Assembly (NCBI GenBank): GCA_015065805.1
Contig: SVPN01000003.1
Coordinates: 1-64,000 of the forward strand
Reading direction: 5' to 3'
Length of the DNA: 64,000 nucleotides
Source: Oscillospiraceae bacterium
GTDB taxonomy: Bacteria > Bacillota > Clostridia > Oscillospirales > Acutalibacteraceae
Shown here: one piece after another, positions 50,162-59,384 of the stretch
Position numbering within the stretch: the first letter of the stretch is position 1
How the letters are laid out: the number at the start of each line of letters is the position of its first letter
Made by a program: the position numbers and the translations under genes
The notes under the pieces: model-generated
What the model was told of the DNA's origin: nothing
The model's input: only the letters and a program-made list of their open reading frames with translations
Database searches by the model: none

Positions 50162-50959
50162 ATGGCATTGATGCGTTTGCAAAAAATCATTTCCGAGCGC
50201 GGCGTGGCATCGCGTCGCAAAGCGGAGGAATTGATCGAACAGGGAAAGGTGAAGGTCAACGGCCGTGTGGCGAAGTTAGGCGACAAGGCGGATGACCGTA
50301 AGGATGTGATTACGGTTTGCGGCAAAAAGCTGGAAAAGGCGGAAATGCCCGTGTATCTGATGCTGAACAAGCCGCGTGGATATGTGACGACGCTCAAGGA
50401 TGAACAGGGGCGTAAGTGTGTTGCGGATCTTGTGGAAAGTACGGGTGCGCGTATTTATCCCGTCGGCAGACTGGATCGTGATTCCGAAGGGCTTCTGCTG
50501 ATGACCAACGACGGTGACTTCGCCAACGCGATCACGCACCCGTCACGGCATCTTCCGAAATATTACCGCGTGACCCTGCGCGGTCAGGTCAGCGAGGAAC
50601 AGCTGGAGGTCTTCGGTAAGGGTGTTGTGATCGACGGCAGACGCACGGCACCTGCGGAGGTGGTGATCGTGCTGTCCACCCCCGAACGCACCGTGATCGA
50701 GGTCATTTTGTGCGAAGGACGCAACCGTCAGATTCGCCGTACCTGCGAGGAAGCGGGACTGGAGGTGATCCGTCTTCGTCGCACGGCGATCGGCCCTGTG
50801 CGTATGGGCATGCTCAAAATCGGTGACTGGCGCCACCTTACTCCCGAAGAGGTGCGCAATCTTCTCATTGAAACGGGCACCACGAAAAAGATCGCGGCTC
50901 CGTATATCAAAAACGGAAAGGTGGTTATTTATGATCGAAATAAAATGCGCCGCACCTGA
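50162..50959 (+). CDS. rluB: RluB/RsuA-family pseudouridine synthase
   Basis: 265 residues. N-terminal S4 domain (MRLQKIISERGVASRRKAEE, EQGKVKVNGRV) and RsuA-type catalytic domain with YLMLNKPRGYVTT, VGRLDRDSEGLLLMTND (catalytic Asp) and EGRNRQIRRTCEEAGLEV. Modifies a 23S rRNA uridine in RluB homologues. The ScpAB-rluB linkage is common in Firmicutes. Its end overlaps the next gene by 29 bases. Confidence 0.93.
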   Translation: MALMRLQKIISERGVASRRKAEELIEQGKVKVNGRVAKLGDKADDRKDVITVCGKKLEKAEMPVYLMLNKPRGYVTTLKDEQGRKCVADLVESTGARIYPVGRLDRDSEGLLLMTNDGDFANAITHPSRHLPKYYRVTLRGQVSEEQLEVFGKGVVIDGRRTAPAEVVIVLSTPERTVIEVILCEGRNRQIRRTCEEAGLEVIRLRRTAIGPVRMGMLKIGDWRHLTPEEVRNLLIETGTTKKIAAPYIKNGKVVIYDRNKMRRT

Positions 50960-51287
50960 TGTCGCCGCTGTGCTGTGTGAGCGGGCGGGTGTCGAGCTGC
51001 AGACGGTTCTGGCAATGACCGAGCGGGAGACGTTGCTCGGCTTTGCGTGTATGGCACAGAGCGGGGAAGAGGTAACGCTGTCGCATCTGGAAGCGCCCGA
51101 TGCCGCGTTGACCGATGCTCTTCTTCGTGCCGCGCTGAACTGCGCTCGCAGTGCGGGTGCAAAAGCGGCACAGATCTTGCACAAACCGCTCGTTTTGTAT
51201 ATGACACAAAAGGGGTATCTGCGTGAATCGGAGCCCGCACAGGTCGAAATTGCGAATTTTTTTGCAAAATCGGCTTGCAAAGCGTAA
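50931..51287 (+). CDS. Small protein of unknown function, possibly a reduced GNAT fold
   Basis: 118 residues, not recognised. The pattern TLLGFACMAQSGEEVTLSHLEA, then ALTDALLRAALNCARSAGAK, then LYMTQKGYLRESEP (each here quoted in part) recalls the second half of a GNAT acetyltransferase: beta-4/5, the long helix, and the final strand with Gly-Tyr/Phe. The acetyl-CoA loop R/Q-x-x-G-x-G/A is not evident, so catalytic activity is doubtful. AAAGGTGG precedes ATG 50931 and it overlaps rluB by 29 bases. Confidence 0.6.
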   Translation: MIEIKCAAPDVAAVLCERAGVELQTVLAMTERETLLGFACMAQSGEEVTLSHLEAPDAALTDALLRAALNCARSAGAKAAQILHKPLVLYMTQKGYLRESEPAQVEIANFFAKSACKA

Positions 51288-51294
51288 AAAGTGC

Positions 51295-51323
51295 TTGTCA
51301 AAACCGATTTGGTTTGTTATAAT
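51295..51323 (+). promoter_or_regulatory. Promoter of the carboxyltransferase operon with an internal dyad
   Basis: TTGTCA (51295-51300), 17-base spacer, TATAAT (51318-51323): near consensus. The spacer contains the dyad AAACC-GATTT-GGTTT (51301-51315), a good position for a repressor. The regulator is unknown. Confidence 0.78.
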
Positions 51324-51405
51324 TTAAACAATATGGGAAGTTTGGATTTTTTTGGATTCATGCTCCTTGGATTACAGAATATATGATGCGATGGAGGTAG
51401 AAATT

Positions 51406-52683
51406 ATGGGTATTCAGATTCCGGCGGATTCTGCGGCTCGTAACCTGCTTGTCGGTTTCTTTGACGCGGGTAGCTTTGTGGAGATTGATCGTTTTGCAAA
51501 AGACGGCGATCAGCCTGCTACGGCGGTTGCCGGTTACGGCACGGTGGACGGTGCTCCCGTATATGCATTCGCTCAGGATCACGATGTTTGCTGCGGCGCT
51601 GTCAGTAAGGCGCAAGCGGCGAAGATCCGCAAGGTCTACGAAATGGCGGCGCAAAACGGCGCTCCCGTGGTTGCTGTGTTTGACAGCGACGGCGCCAAGC
51701 TCGGCGAAGGCATTGATGCGATGGACGCCGTGGCGGATATCCTGATGGCGGCAAATGAGCTCTCGGGTGTGGTTCCGCAGATTGCGGTTGTCAAGGGCGG
51801 CTGTGTCGGTTCTTCGGCAATGATGGCGATGGCGGCGGATGTCGTGATCGCTGTGGACGGCAGTGATTATCGCCTGAATGTCGGCGATGAGCAAGCCTCT
51901 GCCGATGTGAATGCTCCCTCTGTTGATTCTGCTTTTGAAACGGTTCGTGCGCTTCTTGCCGCGCTTCCGTCGAACAATCTGTCTGCAGCCGCGCTTTATG
52001 AAGCGGATGCTTCCGTTGCTCAAACGGCGGATGTGGCGGGTGCTGTGGAAGCGTTCGCCGATGCCGATACGATCATTGAGCTTTGCAATAAAGACGGTGT
52101 CCGTGCCGCGTTTGCCCGTGTAGGCGGTGTTTCCTGCGGTCTTGTGTCTCTGCAGGGAGACAAGCTCGGTTGCGTCAGTGCCAAGGCGGCGCGCTTTGTG
52201 CGTCTGTGCGACAGCTTCTCGATCCCCGTGATTACGTTTGTGGATGCGGCGGGCTTCTGTTGCCTGAAGAGTGCTATGAAGCTTTCGCAGGCATACGCCG
52301 AGGCGACCACCGCCAAGATCACCGTGATCGGCGGTCGTGCTTACGGTCCCGTGTACATCGCGGTTGCCGGTAAGCGTGCCGGTGCGGATGCGGTGCTTGC
52401 TTGGGATACCGCGAAGATCGGTGCTCTTGCTCCCGAGACGGCTGTGCATCTGGAGTGGAAGGATCGTCTTGCGGCGATGACCGACCCCGCCAACGATCGC
52501 GCGAAACTCATCAAGGAATACGAAGACACGATGTATGATCCGATGGCGGCGGCCGCTTGCGGTTATGTGACCGATGTGGTTACCGTTGCTGAGACGAAAG
52601 CCCGTCTGGTGGGTCTGCTCGATATGCTCTCCGGCAAGCGTGTGACGAAGCTGCCGAAGAAACACGCCAATATTCAGCTGTAA
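51406..52683 (+). CDS. Acyl-CoA carboxyltransferase subunit (12S/MmdA-like), short and divergent
   Basis: 425 residues of the carboxyl-transferase (crotonase-like) family, as in methylmalonyl-CoA decarboxylase alpha and transcarboxylase 12S; those are usually near 510. It begins directly at [13 protein letters not shown] and [19 protein letters not shown] and lacks the common N-terminal helical part. The first oxyanion-site region is altered: [11 protein letters not shown] in place of GAR-x-QEG, and [17 protein letters not shown] in place of G-GGAVYSPAL. The second half keeps [13 protein letters not shown] and [17 protein letters not shown]. It forms an operon with the biotin carrier and the OadA-like subunit. 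Acceptor (methylmalonyl-CoA or another) is uncertain. Confidence 0.8.
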   Translation: MGIQIPADSAARNLLVGFFDAGSFVEIDRFAKDGDQPATAVAGYGTVDGAPVYAFAQDHDVCCGAVSKAQAAKIRKVYEMAAQNGAPVVAVFDSDGAKLGEGIDAMDAVADILMAANELSGVVPQIAVVKGGCVGSSAMMAMAADVVIAVDGSDYRLNVGDEQASADVNAPSVDSAFETVRALLAALPSNNLSAAALYEADASVAQTADVAGAVEAFADADTIIELCNKDGVRAAFARVGGVSCGLVSLQGDKLGCVSAKAARFVRLCDSFSIPVITFVDAAGFCCLKSAMKLSQAYAEATTAKITVIGGRAYGPVYIAVAGKRAGADAVLAWDTAKIGALAPETAVHLEWKDRLAAMTDPANDRAKLIKEYEDTMYDPMAAAACGYVTDVVTVAETKARLVGLLDMLSGKRVTKLPKKHANIQL

Positions 52684-52715
52684 GCTGTGAACCGTATTTA
52701 AGGAGGAATAAAACT

Positions 52716-53072
52716 ATGAAACATTTTAACATCACCGTGAACGGTACTGCCTATGATGTCCATGTCGAAGAGCTCGCTGCCGGTGCGGCTCCTACTGCGG
52801 TTCCCGCTGCTGCTCCCGCTCCCGCCGCTGCTCCCGCTGCTCCCGCCGCCGCTGCCGAAGGCACGGCTGTGGAAAGCCCGATGCCCGGTACCATCCTGAA
52901 CGTTCTCGTCAACGCGGGCGCAACCGTGAAGGCGGGCGACGTGCTGGTTGTCCTCGAGGCTATGAAAATGGAAAACGAAATCAAGGCTGCTGCTGACGGC
53001 ACCGTGACGGCTGTTCACGTCCGCAAGGGCGACAGCGTCGAGTCGGGCACTCCGCTCGTGACGATCGCGTAA
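52716..53072 (+). CDS. Biotin carboxyl carrier subunit
   Basis: 118 residues: a short N-terminal domain ([19 protein letters not shown]), an Ala/Pro hinge of about 25 residues, and a biotinyl domain with the biotinylation motif EAMKMEN and [17 protein letters not shown]. Moves carboxyl groups between the carboxyltransferase subunits on either side of it in the operon. GGAGG eight bases before the ATG. Confidence 0.95.
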   Translation: MKHFNITVNGTAYDVHVEELAAGAAPTAVPAAAPAPAAAPAAPAAAAEGTAVESPMPGTILNVLVNAGATVKAGDVLVVLEAMKMENEIKAAADGTVTAVHVRKGDSVESGTPLVTIA

Positions 53073-53110
53073 ATCTTTTTATAAAGTAAGATTGAAAGGA
53101 TGGATGAACA

Positions 53111-54511
53111 ATGGCTAAGGTAGGAATTACCGAAACCATCCTGCGCGACGCGCATCAGTCCCTCGTTGCTACCCGTATGACGACGGAGGAAATGATCCCC
53201 GCGCTGGAAATGCTCGATAAAGTTGGTTTTCATTCGCTGGAATGCTGGGGCGGTGCTACGTTTGACTCGTGCCTGCGCTTCCTGAACGAAGATCCGTGGG
53301 AGCGTCTTCGTACCCTGAAAAAGCATATGCCTAATACGCCGCTTCAGATGCTGTTCCGCGGTCAGAATATGCTCGGCTACCGTCACTATGCGGACGATGT
53401 TGTCGAATACTTTGTGCAGAAGTCGGTGGCAAACGGTATCGACGTGATCCGTATTTTTGATGCTCTCAACGACCTGCGTAATCTCCAAACCTCCATCAAC
53501 GCCGCCAAGAAAGAAAAAGGCGCACACGTGCAGGTGGCGGTGTCTTACACCACCGGTCCCGTGTTCACCACGGACTACTATGTGGATTATTGCAAGAAGT
53601 TAGAGGAAGCAGGCGCGGATTCCATCTGCCTGAAGGATATGGCGGGCTTGCTCGTGCCGTATGCGACCTATGAGCTCGTCAAGGCTCTGAAAGAAAATGT
53701 CAAGATCCCGATCCAGGTGCACTCGCACTTTACGGCGGGTATTGCCGATATGGTTCTTATGAAGGCGATTGAAGCCGGTGCCGATGTGGTGGATACCGCG
53801 CTGTCGCCGCTGGCTCTCGGTACATCGCATCCCGCAACCGAGTCGATGGTTGCCGCTTTGCAGGGTACCGAGTTCGATACCGGTCTTGATCTCGTGCAGC
53901 TGACGGAGGTTGCCAAGCACTTCACCGGTCTCCGCCACAAGTATCTGGAGAGCGGTCTGCTCAACCAGAAGGTGCTTGAGGTTGATGCCAATGCGCTGAT
54001 TTATCAGGTTCCCGGCGGTATGCTGTCGAACCTTGTCAGCCAGCTCAAGCAAGCCGGCAAAGAGGATCAGCTTCAGGCAGTTCTCGAAGAGGTTCCGCGC
54101 GTCCGTGCCGATGCCGGTTATCCGCCTCTCGTGACCCCGTCCTCGCAGATCGTCGGTACGCAGGCGGTGTTCAACGTCATCCAGGGTGAGCGTTACAAGA
54201 TGGTCACCAAGGAATTCCGCGGTCTTGTCCGCGGCGATTACGGCCGTACACCCGTGCCGATCGATCCTGAGTTTGTCAAGAAGATCATCGGCGATGACAC
54301 GCCGATCACTTGCCGTCCTGCGGATCAGCTTGCTCCGGAGCTTGAGAAGCTCCGTTTGGAAATGTCCGAATGGTATGAGCAGGAGGAAGATGTTCTTTCC
54401 TATGCGCAGTTCGGTCAGGTAGCGGTGAAGTTCTTCGAGCAACGCCGCAATGCCAAGTACGGTGTGGACGGCGCGCATTACGACGCAGAAAACAAGGTTC
54501 ATCCCGTGTAA
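53111..54511 (+). CDS. oadA: Oxaloacetate decarboxylase alpha/transcarboxylase 5S subunit
   Basis: 466 residues. DRE-TIM barrel carboxyltransferase acting on oxaloacetate/pyruvate: ITETILRDAHQSLVATRM, IDVIRIFDALND, CLKDMAGLL with the biotin-facing Lys, and IPIQVHSHFTAGIADM with the metal histidines (quoted as HSHFTAG). The conserved-carboxylase domain follows (about 300-440). It has no fused biotin domain; that is the separate gene upstream. It ends at a strong terminator, and no OadB- or OadG-like membrane subunit is present in the operon. Confidence 0.92.
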   Translation: MAKVGITETILRDAHQSLVATRMTTEEMIPALEMLDKVGFHSLECWGGATFDSCLRFLNEDPWERLRTLKKHMPNTPLQMLFRGQNMLGYRHYADDVVEYFVQKSVANGIDVIRIFDALNDLRNLQTSINAAKKEKGAHVQVAVSYTTGPVFTTDYYVDYCKKLEEAGADSICLKDMAGLLVPYATYELVKALKENVKIPIQVHSHFTAGIADMVLMKAIEAGADVVDTALSPLALGTSHPATESMVAALQGTEFDTGLDLVQLTEVAKHFTGLRHKYLESGLLNQKVLEVDANALIYQVPGGMLSNLVSQLKQAGKEDQLQAVLEEVPRVRADAGYPPLVTPSSQIVGTQAVFNVIQGERYKMVTKEFRGLVRGDYGRTPVPIDPEFVKKIIGDDTPITCRPADQLAPELEKLRLEMSEWYEQEEDVLSYAQFGQVAVKFFEQRRNAKYGVDGAHYDAENKVHPV

Positions 54512-54516
54512 TTTAC

Positions 54517-54558
54517 ATGACCTGAAAAGCTCTGAAAAGGGCTTTTCAGGTCATTTAT
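54517..54558 (+). terminator. Rho-independent terminator of the carboxyltransferase operon
   Basis: ATGACCTGAAAAGC, ten-base loop, GCTTTTCAGGTCAT, then TTATT; starts five bases after the oadA stop. Confidence 0.88.
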
Positions 54559-54634
54559 TCCACTTAAGCTGACGAGAATCGAACCATTTACGGTCTCGCT
54601 CGTCGCTTGTATCTGTGCGGGTTTGCAAAGCGTC

Positions 54635-54907
54635 AGCGTAACAGGAGATATCCGAATCTGTTTTTTGACAGGATAGGATACCGACCTGCTTGCGTCATGC
54701 TCACTCAGCATACGACAGTATTCTTTGTTCGCCTTCCTTGCATCTCGATACCCTATCCTGCCAAAAAATCTCCGACCGCTGTATTCGGATGTTTTGGCTT
54801 TTACAAGGCAGACGACGACGCAAGGCTGACGCCTTTCAAGGAGGATAACGCCGTTAAAGGCAAAACACACAATATCAGCGGCAGGTTCGGGTATCTCCTG
54901 TTACGCT
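54635..54907. repeat. Nested inverted-repeat element, possible structured RNA or non-autonomous mobile element
   Basis: Part of the 410-base gap between oadA and yicC. Outer arms of 26 bases (54635-54660 and 54882-54907) match at 24 positions. Inner arms of 20 bases (54661-54680 and 54749-54768) match at 18. A smaller hairpin ATGCT-CACTC-AGCAT (54697-54711) sits inside. The outer mismatches are T opposite G on the plus strand, so they pair as U-G in a plus-strand RNA. Both strands are open for about 100 codons, but the frames are mirror products of the arms and match nothing I know. No target-site duplication is evident. The right arm ends just before the yicC ribosome site. The remaining bases of the gap (54559-54634) show nothing clear. 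Confidence 0.6.
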
Positions 54908-54922
54908 AAAGGAGAGGGTCGT

Positions 54923-55801
54923 ATGGTCAGAAGTATGACGGGCTACGGTCGTGCCCAGCAAATGCTTGACGGAATGGATATCACGTTTGAGATCAAATCT
55001 GTCAATCACCGCTATTTTGAATATTCGTCTCGTTTGCCGCGCGCATTCGGCTTTTTGGATGATAAGATCAAGCAGCACGTGCGCGGACTTGTTTCCCGCG
55101 GCAAGATCGATGTGGCGCTGTTTATCGAAACGACCGATGCGCCGGGAAGCTTTGTTAGCGTGAATCACTCCCTGGCAAAAGCATATTTAGCGGCATACGA
55201 TGAGCTTGCCGAAACCTACGGTCTCCGCAATGATATCACCGCTTCGATGCTGGCACGCACCCCCGATGTGTTGGTCGTGCATAAATCTGCTGAGGATGAA
55301 GAAGCCATCTGGCAGGCTGTGAAAACCGTTGCAGACGAAGCGATCGCTCGCTTTGTGGCGATGCGCGAAGCGGAAGGCGTGAATATGCGTAACGATCTGC
55401 TTGCCCGTCGTCAGACGATTCTTGAAATCGTCGCTCAGATCGAAGAGCGTTCTCCGCAGACTGTCAAGGAGCACAACGAAAAGCTCCTTGCCCGTATGCA
55501 GGAGCTTCTCGGTTCGGCAACAGTCGATGAACAGCGCTTGTTGACGGAAGCGGCATTGTTTGCGGATAAGATCGCGGTCGCGGAGGAAACCGTCCGCCTG
55601 CGCAGTCATATGGATCAGCTGGAGGAGATTCTCAACGGCAGAGAAGCCATCGGCCGAAAGCTGGATTTCCTTGTGCAGGAGATCAACCGCGAGACCAATA
55701 CCATCGGCTCAAAAGCGTCGGATGTTACGATTGCGCGTCTCGTTGTCGAGATGAAATCGGAGATCGAAAAGATCCGCGAACAATTACAGAATATCGAATA
55801 A
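54923..55801 (+). CDS. yicC: YicC-family endoribonuclease
   Basis: 292 residues. N-terminal YicC domain MVRSMTGYGRAQ, FEIKSVNHRYFEYSSRLPR, and C-terminal DUF1732 with EEILNGREAIGRKLDFLVQE and INRETNTIGSKASD. The family is linked to RNA decay. AAAGGAGAGGG precedes ATG 54923. First gene of the yicC-remA-gmk-rpoZ-priA operon. Confidence 0.95.
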   Translation: MVRSMTGYGRAQQMLDGMDITFEIKSVNHRYFEYSSRLPRAFGFLDDKIKQHVRGLVSRGKIDVALFIETTDAPGSFVSVNHSLAKAYLAAYDELAETYGLRNDITASMLARTPDVLVVHKSAEDEEAIWQAVKTVADEAIARFVAMREAEGVNMRNDLLARRQTILEIVAQIEERSPQTVKEHNEKLLARMQELLGSATVDEQRLLTEAALFADKIAVAEETVRLRSHMDQLEEILNGREAIGRKLDFLVQEINRETNTIGSKASDVTIARLVVEMKSEIEKIREQLQNIE

Positions 55802-55813
55802 GAGGGAAACCGT

Positions 55814-56062
55814 ATGAAATTGTTGAATATCGGCTTTGGCAATATGGTTTCGGCAAACCGTCTGTTGGCGATTGTCAGTCCGGATTCGGCTCCGATCAAA
55901 CGCATTATTCAGGATGCCAAGGACAGCGGACGCCTGATTGACGCGACCTACGGTCGTCGCACACGCGCCGTGCTGATGATGGACAGCGATCACGTGATCC
56001 TGTCGGCGATTCAGCCCGAAACCGTGGCAGGACGACTGACAGACGATGAGGAGGATCAGTAA
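55814..56062 (+). CDS. remA: RemA-like DNA-binding regulator (DUF370)
   Basis: 82 residues of the DUF370 family: [45 protein letters not shown] core. RemA activates biofilm matrix genes in Bacillus; the gene is always between yicC and gmk in many Clostridia. AGAGGG site before the ATG. Confidence 0.93.
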   Translation: MKLLNIGFGNMVSANRLLAIVSPDSAPIKRIIQDAKDSGRLIDATYGRRTRAVLMMDSDHVILSAIQPETVAGRLTDDEEDQ

Positions 56063-56064
56063 AT

Positions 56065-56688
56065 ATGGCAAAAAAAGGAATGCTGATTGTGCTTTCCGGT
56101 CCGTCCGGCTCCGGTAAAGGCACAATCATCAGTAAGCTTCTTGCACAACGCGAGGATACGGTGCTGTCGATCTCGATGACGACCCGTGCACCGCGTCCGG
56201 GCGAAATCGACGGTGTGCACTATTATTTCACCTCCCGTGAGGAATTTGAGCAGATGCAGGCGTTAGGCGCGTTTTTGGAATCGGCGGAATACAACGGGAA
56301 CTATTACGGTACGCCCGAAAGCAATGTCCGCAACTGGCTTGCTGAGGGCAAAAACGTGATTCTTGAGATTGAAGTACAGGGTGCCGAAAAGGTAATGGAT
56401 TATCGTTCCGACCTGGTTTCCGTGTTTATCACGATTCCGTCGATGGAAGAGCTTTACCGTCGGCTGAAGGGTCGCAATACCGAGACAGAAGAAACCATCC
56501 AAAAGCGTATGGCGGTTGCGAAGCGTGAGCTTCAACGCGCGTTCCGCTACGATTACGTGGTGATCAACGACGAGGTTGATCTGGCGGTGGAACGTATCAA
56601 TACGATTATTGAGGCGGAGCAAATGCGATTTGCCCGTATGGACGAAGACTACATCAAGGGGGTACTTGAAAATGCTCAGACCGAGTGA
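56065..56688 (+). CDS. gmk: Guanylate kinase
   Basis: 207 residues. GMP to GDP. P-loop LIVLSGPSGSGKGTI, then TTRAPRPGEIDGVHYYF and the EIEVQGAEKVM region. Overlaps rpoZ by 17 bases. Confidence 0.96.
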   Translation: MAKKGMLIVLSGPSGSGKGTIISKLLAQREDTVLSISMTTRAPRPGEIDGVHYYFTSREEFEQMQALGAFLESAEYNGNYYGTPESNVRNWLAEGKNVILEIEVQGAEKVMDYRSDLVSVFITIPSMEELYRRLKGRNTETEETIQKRMAVAKRELQRAFRYDYVVINDEVDLAVERINTIIEAEQMRFARMDEDYIKGVLENAQTE

Positions 56689-56896
56689 TATTGAACAACT
56701 GAAAGGCGAAAACAGCCGTTACGCCGTCGTGGTAGCGGTGGCAAAGCACGCACGTGCGATTGCGGACAAAGCGATCGAAGACGGTAAGATCATCATCGAA
56801 AAGCCCGTCAGCCTTGCAATCGAGGATTTCAAGAGCGGCGAATATAAGATGTTTGTGTCGGCTCCGTCCGAGGACGACGCGGCGGTTGAGGAATAA
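56672..56896 (+). CDS. rpoZ: RNA polymerase omega subunit
   Basis: 74 residues. The core YAVVVAVAKHARAIADKA and the final KPVSLAIEDFKSGEY match omega. AAGGGGG upstream of ATG 56672. The start lies inside gmk. Confidence 0.9.
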   Translation: MLRPSDIEQLKGENSRYAVVVAVAKHARAIADKAIEDGKIIIEKPVSLAIEDFKSGEYKMFVSAPSEDDAAVEE

Positions 56897-56901
56897 GTGA
56901 C

Positions 56902-59367
56902 GTGCAGGAGTCTCTCATCGTGAAGGTTGCCGTGGAAAAAGCGGTGTACCATTTCGATAAGCTGTACAGCTACTATGTTCCCAAGGCACTCGGCTCGGTT
57001 GAGGTCGGGTGTCGGATCGTTGTGCCTTTCGGCGGCGGCAACCGCCGCTGTCAGGCAATTGTAATGGAATACGATACAAAAACCGATTTTAGGAAACTAA
57101 AACCGGTTTTTGCCATACTTGACGATACACCGTTTTTTACGCGACCGATGCTGGAAACGGCAAAATTCGTAAAAGAACGCACCTTCTGCTCGCTGTACGA
57201 TGCCGCAATGGCTATGGTGCCTCCCGGTATGTATATGAAGCTCAAGCCCTGTTATGCGGCGGTAAGACCTCGCAACGAGGAGATGTTTGAAGCACTTTCG
57301 GAGGAAGAACAGGCGATCGTTCGGTTCCTCGAAAAAGCCCCTGACGGCGTGTTTGAGGAAAAGCTGTCTGCAAAATTCAAGCACGATCTGACAGCCGAGC
57401 TTCTGACGCTGGTGCAAAAGGGGCTCATCATTCGCTCGGATGCGGCAAAACGCCTTGCTTCTGATGCGACGGTACGTATGGCACGCCTCACGCTTCATGG
57501 AGATGAACTGAAAAATGCCGTTGTGTTGCATAAATGCTCCGAAAAGCAACGTGCGGTGCTTCAGCTTCTGGAAGAATGCGGGGCGGCATCCGTCAAAGAG
57601 CTTTGCTATTTTGCGTCTGTTACATCGGCAGTTGTCACAGCTGTGCATAAAAAAGGGCTGATCGAACTGTACGACAGCGAAGTGTTGCGTTCTCCCGTTG
57701 CGCAATCGGGTGAGGAAATGCCGCCGATCTGCTCGGTGACACTCAGTGACGAACAACAGCGTGTGTATGAGGGGCTCACTGCTTTATGTGACAGCGGAAA
57801 ACCCTGTGCGGCGTTGCTTCACGGCGTTACGGGAAGCGGCAAAACGCAGGTGTATATGAACCTGATCGACCACGTGCTGGAAAGCGGTCGCACGGCATTG
57901 GTGTTAGTGCCGGAAATATCGCTGACACCGCAGATGATGACGCTCTTTTTCAAGCGTTACGGCAAGCGGGTGGCGTTGTTGCACAGCGGATTATCCCTCG
58001 GTGAGCGCACGGATGAATGGAAGCGTGTCCGACGCGGAGAGGCATCGATCGTGCTCGGTACGCGCTCGGCGGTGTTTGCACCGCTTGAAAATCTCGGGCT
58101 GATCGTTGTGGACGAGGAGCAGGAGCATACCTACAAATCCGACAGCTCTCCGCGGTATCACACCAAGGATGTGGTGCGTTATCGCTGTACACAGCACAAC
58201 GCGCTGATGCTTCTTTGCTCGGCAACGCCGTCGGTGGAATCGTATTATAATGCGCTTTCGGGACGGTATCGGCTGTTTACGCTGAATGCACGCTTCGGAC
58301 AAGCAGGATTGCCGCGGGTGCAGATCGTCGATATGCGCGAACAGCCGCAGGCAGACGGCTTGCTCAGTGAGCCGCTTTGTCACGCTTTGGAAGACTGCTT
58401 TGCAAACGGCAAACAAGCCATTTTGCTGTATAACCGCCGCGGCTATCATACGTTTGTGTCCTGCCGTAGCTGCGGCCACGTGATCACCTGCCCGTCGTGC
58501 AGCATCTCGATGACCTATCACGCGGCGAACAACCGCCTGATCTGCCATTACTGCGGACGCATTGAACCGTACAAAACGGAGTGTCCCGAATGCGGCTCGG
58601 ACAAGGTGCGCTATTCGGGGCAGGGGACACAGCGCATTGAAGAAGCGCTGTCGGTACGGTTTCCGAAGGCGCGTGTGCTTCGTATGGATGCCGATACCAC
58701 GATGTCCCGCTTTGCTTATGAGGAAAAATTCTCGGCGTTTGCACGCGGAGAATATGACCTGATGATCGGTACACAGATGGTTGCAAAGGGGCTGGATTTC
58801 CCGAATGTGTCGCTGGTCGGTGTCCTTTCGGCAGATATGTCGCTGTTTTGTGACGATTTCCGCTCGTTTGAGACCACGTTTGCCTTGCTGACGCAGGTGA
58901 TCGGTCGGGCGGGACGCCGTTCGGAGGAGGGAACAGCCCTTGTGCAGACCTACGCGCCCGAAAATGAGGTGATCGCGCAAGCGGCGGCACAGGATTATCT
59001 TGCGTTTTATCGCTCGGAAATCGAGGCACGACGTGCGATGGGATATCCGCCGTACACCGATTTGTATCTGTTCGGCTTGTCCGGACTTAAAGAAAACGAT
59101 GTCAAAACAGCCGCGCAAAAGCTGTTGTCGATCCTGCGATATCTGGCAGGACATAAATACCCCGATCTCAAGCTTATCGTGCTGGACCCGTCTCCTGCAA
59201 CGGTGAGTAAGATCGCGGGAAAATTTCGCTATAAGCTGCTGATGAAAACGGTCAATACAGCGCGCTTGCGCGAGATGGTGACCGAGGCTCTGGAAGCCTA
59301 TCAGCACGAAGGAATCAGTAAATATGTCAGTGTTTACGCGGATGTGAATCCCTCCGCGATGCTATGA
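56902..59367 (+). CDS. priA: Primosomal protein N' (replication restart helicase PriA)
   Basis: 821 residues. N-terminal DNA-binding domain (VKVAVEKAVYHFDKLYSYYV), helicase motif I HGVTGSGKTQVYMNL, motif II VVDEEQEHTYKSD (DEEQ, slightly longer than the common DEEH), eight-cysteine zinc region CRSCGHVITCPSCS and CHYCG ... CPECGSD, and QVIGRAGRR. GTG 56902 is the first start; GTG 56920 (VKVAVEKA) with AGGAG nine bases upstream fits the family N-terminus better. The coaBC gene that often lies before priA is absent. Confidence 0.95.
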   Translation: MQESLIVKVAVEKAVYHFDKLYSYYVPKALGSVEVGCRIVVPFGGGNRRCQAIVMEYDTKTDFRKLKPVFAILDDTPFFTRPMLETAKFVKERTFCSLYDAAMAMVPPGMYMKLKPCYAAVRPRNEEMFEALSEEEQAIVRFLEKAPDGVFEEKLSAKFKHDLTAELLTLVQKGLIIRSDAAKRLASDATVRMARLTLHGDELKNAVVLHKCSEKQRAVLQLLEECGAASVKELCYFASVTSAVVTAVHKKGLIELYDSEVLRSPVAQSGEEMPPICSVTLSDEQQRVYEGLTALCDSGKPCAALLHGVTGSGKTQVYMNLIDHVLESGRTALVLVPEISLTPQMMTLFFKRYGKRVALLHSGLSLGERTDEWKRVRRGEASIVLGTRSAVFAPLENLGLIVVDEEQEHTYKSDSSPRYHTKDVVRYRCTQHNALMLLCSATPSVESYYNALSGRYRLFTLNARFGQAGLPRVQIVDMREQPQADGLLSEPLCHALEDCFANGKQAILLYNRRGYHTFVSCRSCGHVITCPSCSISMTYHAANNRLICHYCGRIEPYKTECPECGSDKVRYSGQGTQRIEEALSVRFPKARVLRMDADTTMSRFAYEEKFSAFARGEYDLMIGTQMVAKGLDFPNVSLVGVLSADMSLFCDDFRSFETTFALLTQVIGRAGRRSEEGTALVQTYAPENEVIAQAAAQDYLAFYRSEIEARRAMGYPPYTDLYLFGLSGLKENDVKTAAQKLLSILRYLAGHKYPDLKLIVLDPSPATVSKIAGKFRYKLLMKTVNTARLREMVTEALEAYQHEGISKYVSVYADVNPSAML

Positions 59368-59384
59368 AAGTGAGTGAATGAGAA

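Noticed and set aside
54565..54605. A tRNA or tmRNA 3' end, suggested by GGTTCGATTC on the minus strand
   Set aside because: The five-base T stem does not pair and no acceptor, D or anticodon arm can be formed.
54607..54909. Open frames of about 100 codons on both strands in the gap before yicC
   Set aside because: Their similar pieces (RIGY on both strands) come from the inverted repeats; no ribosome site or known family.
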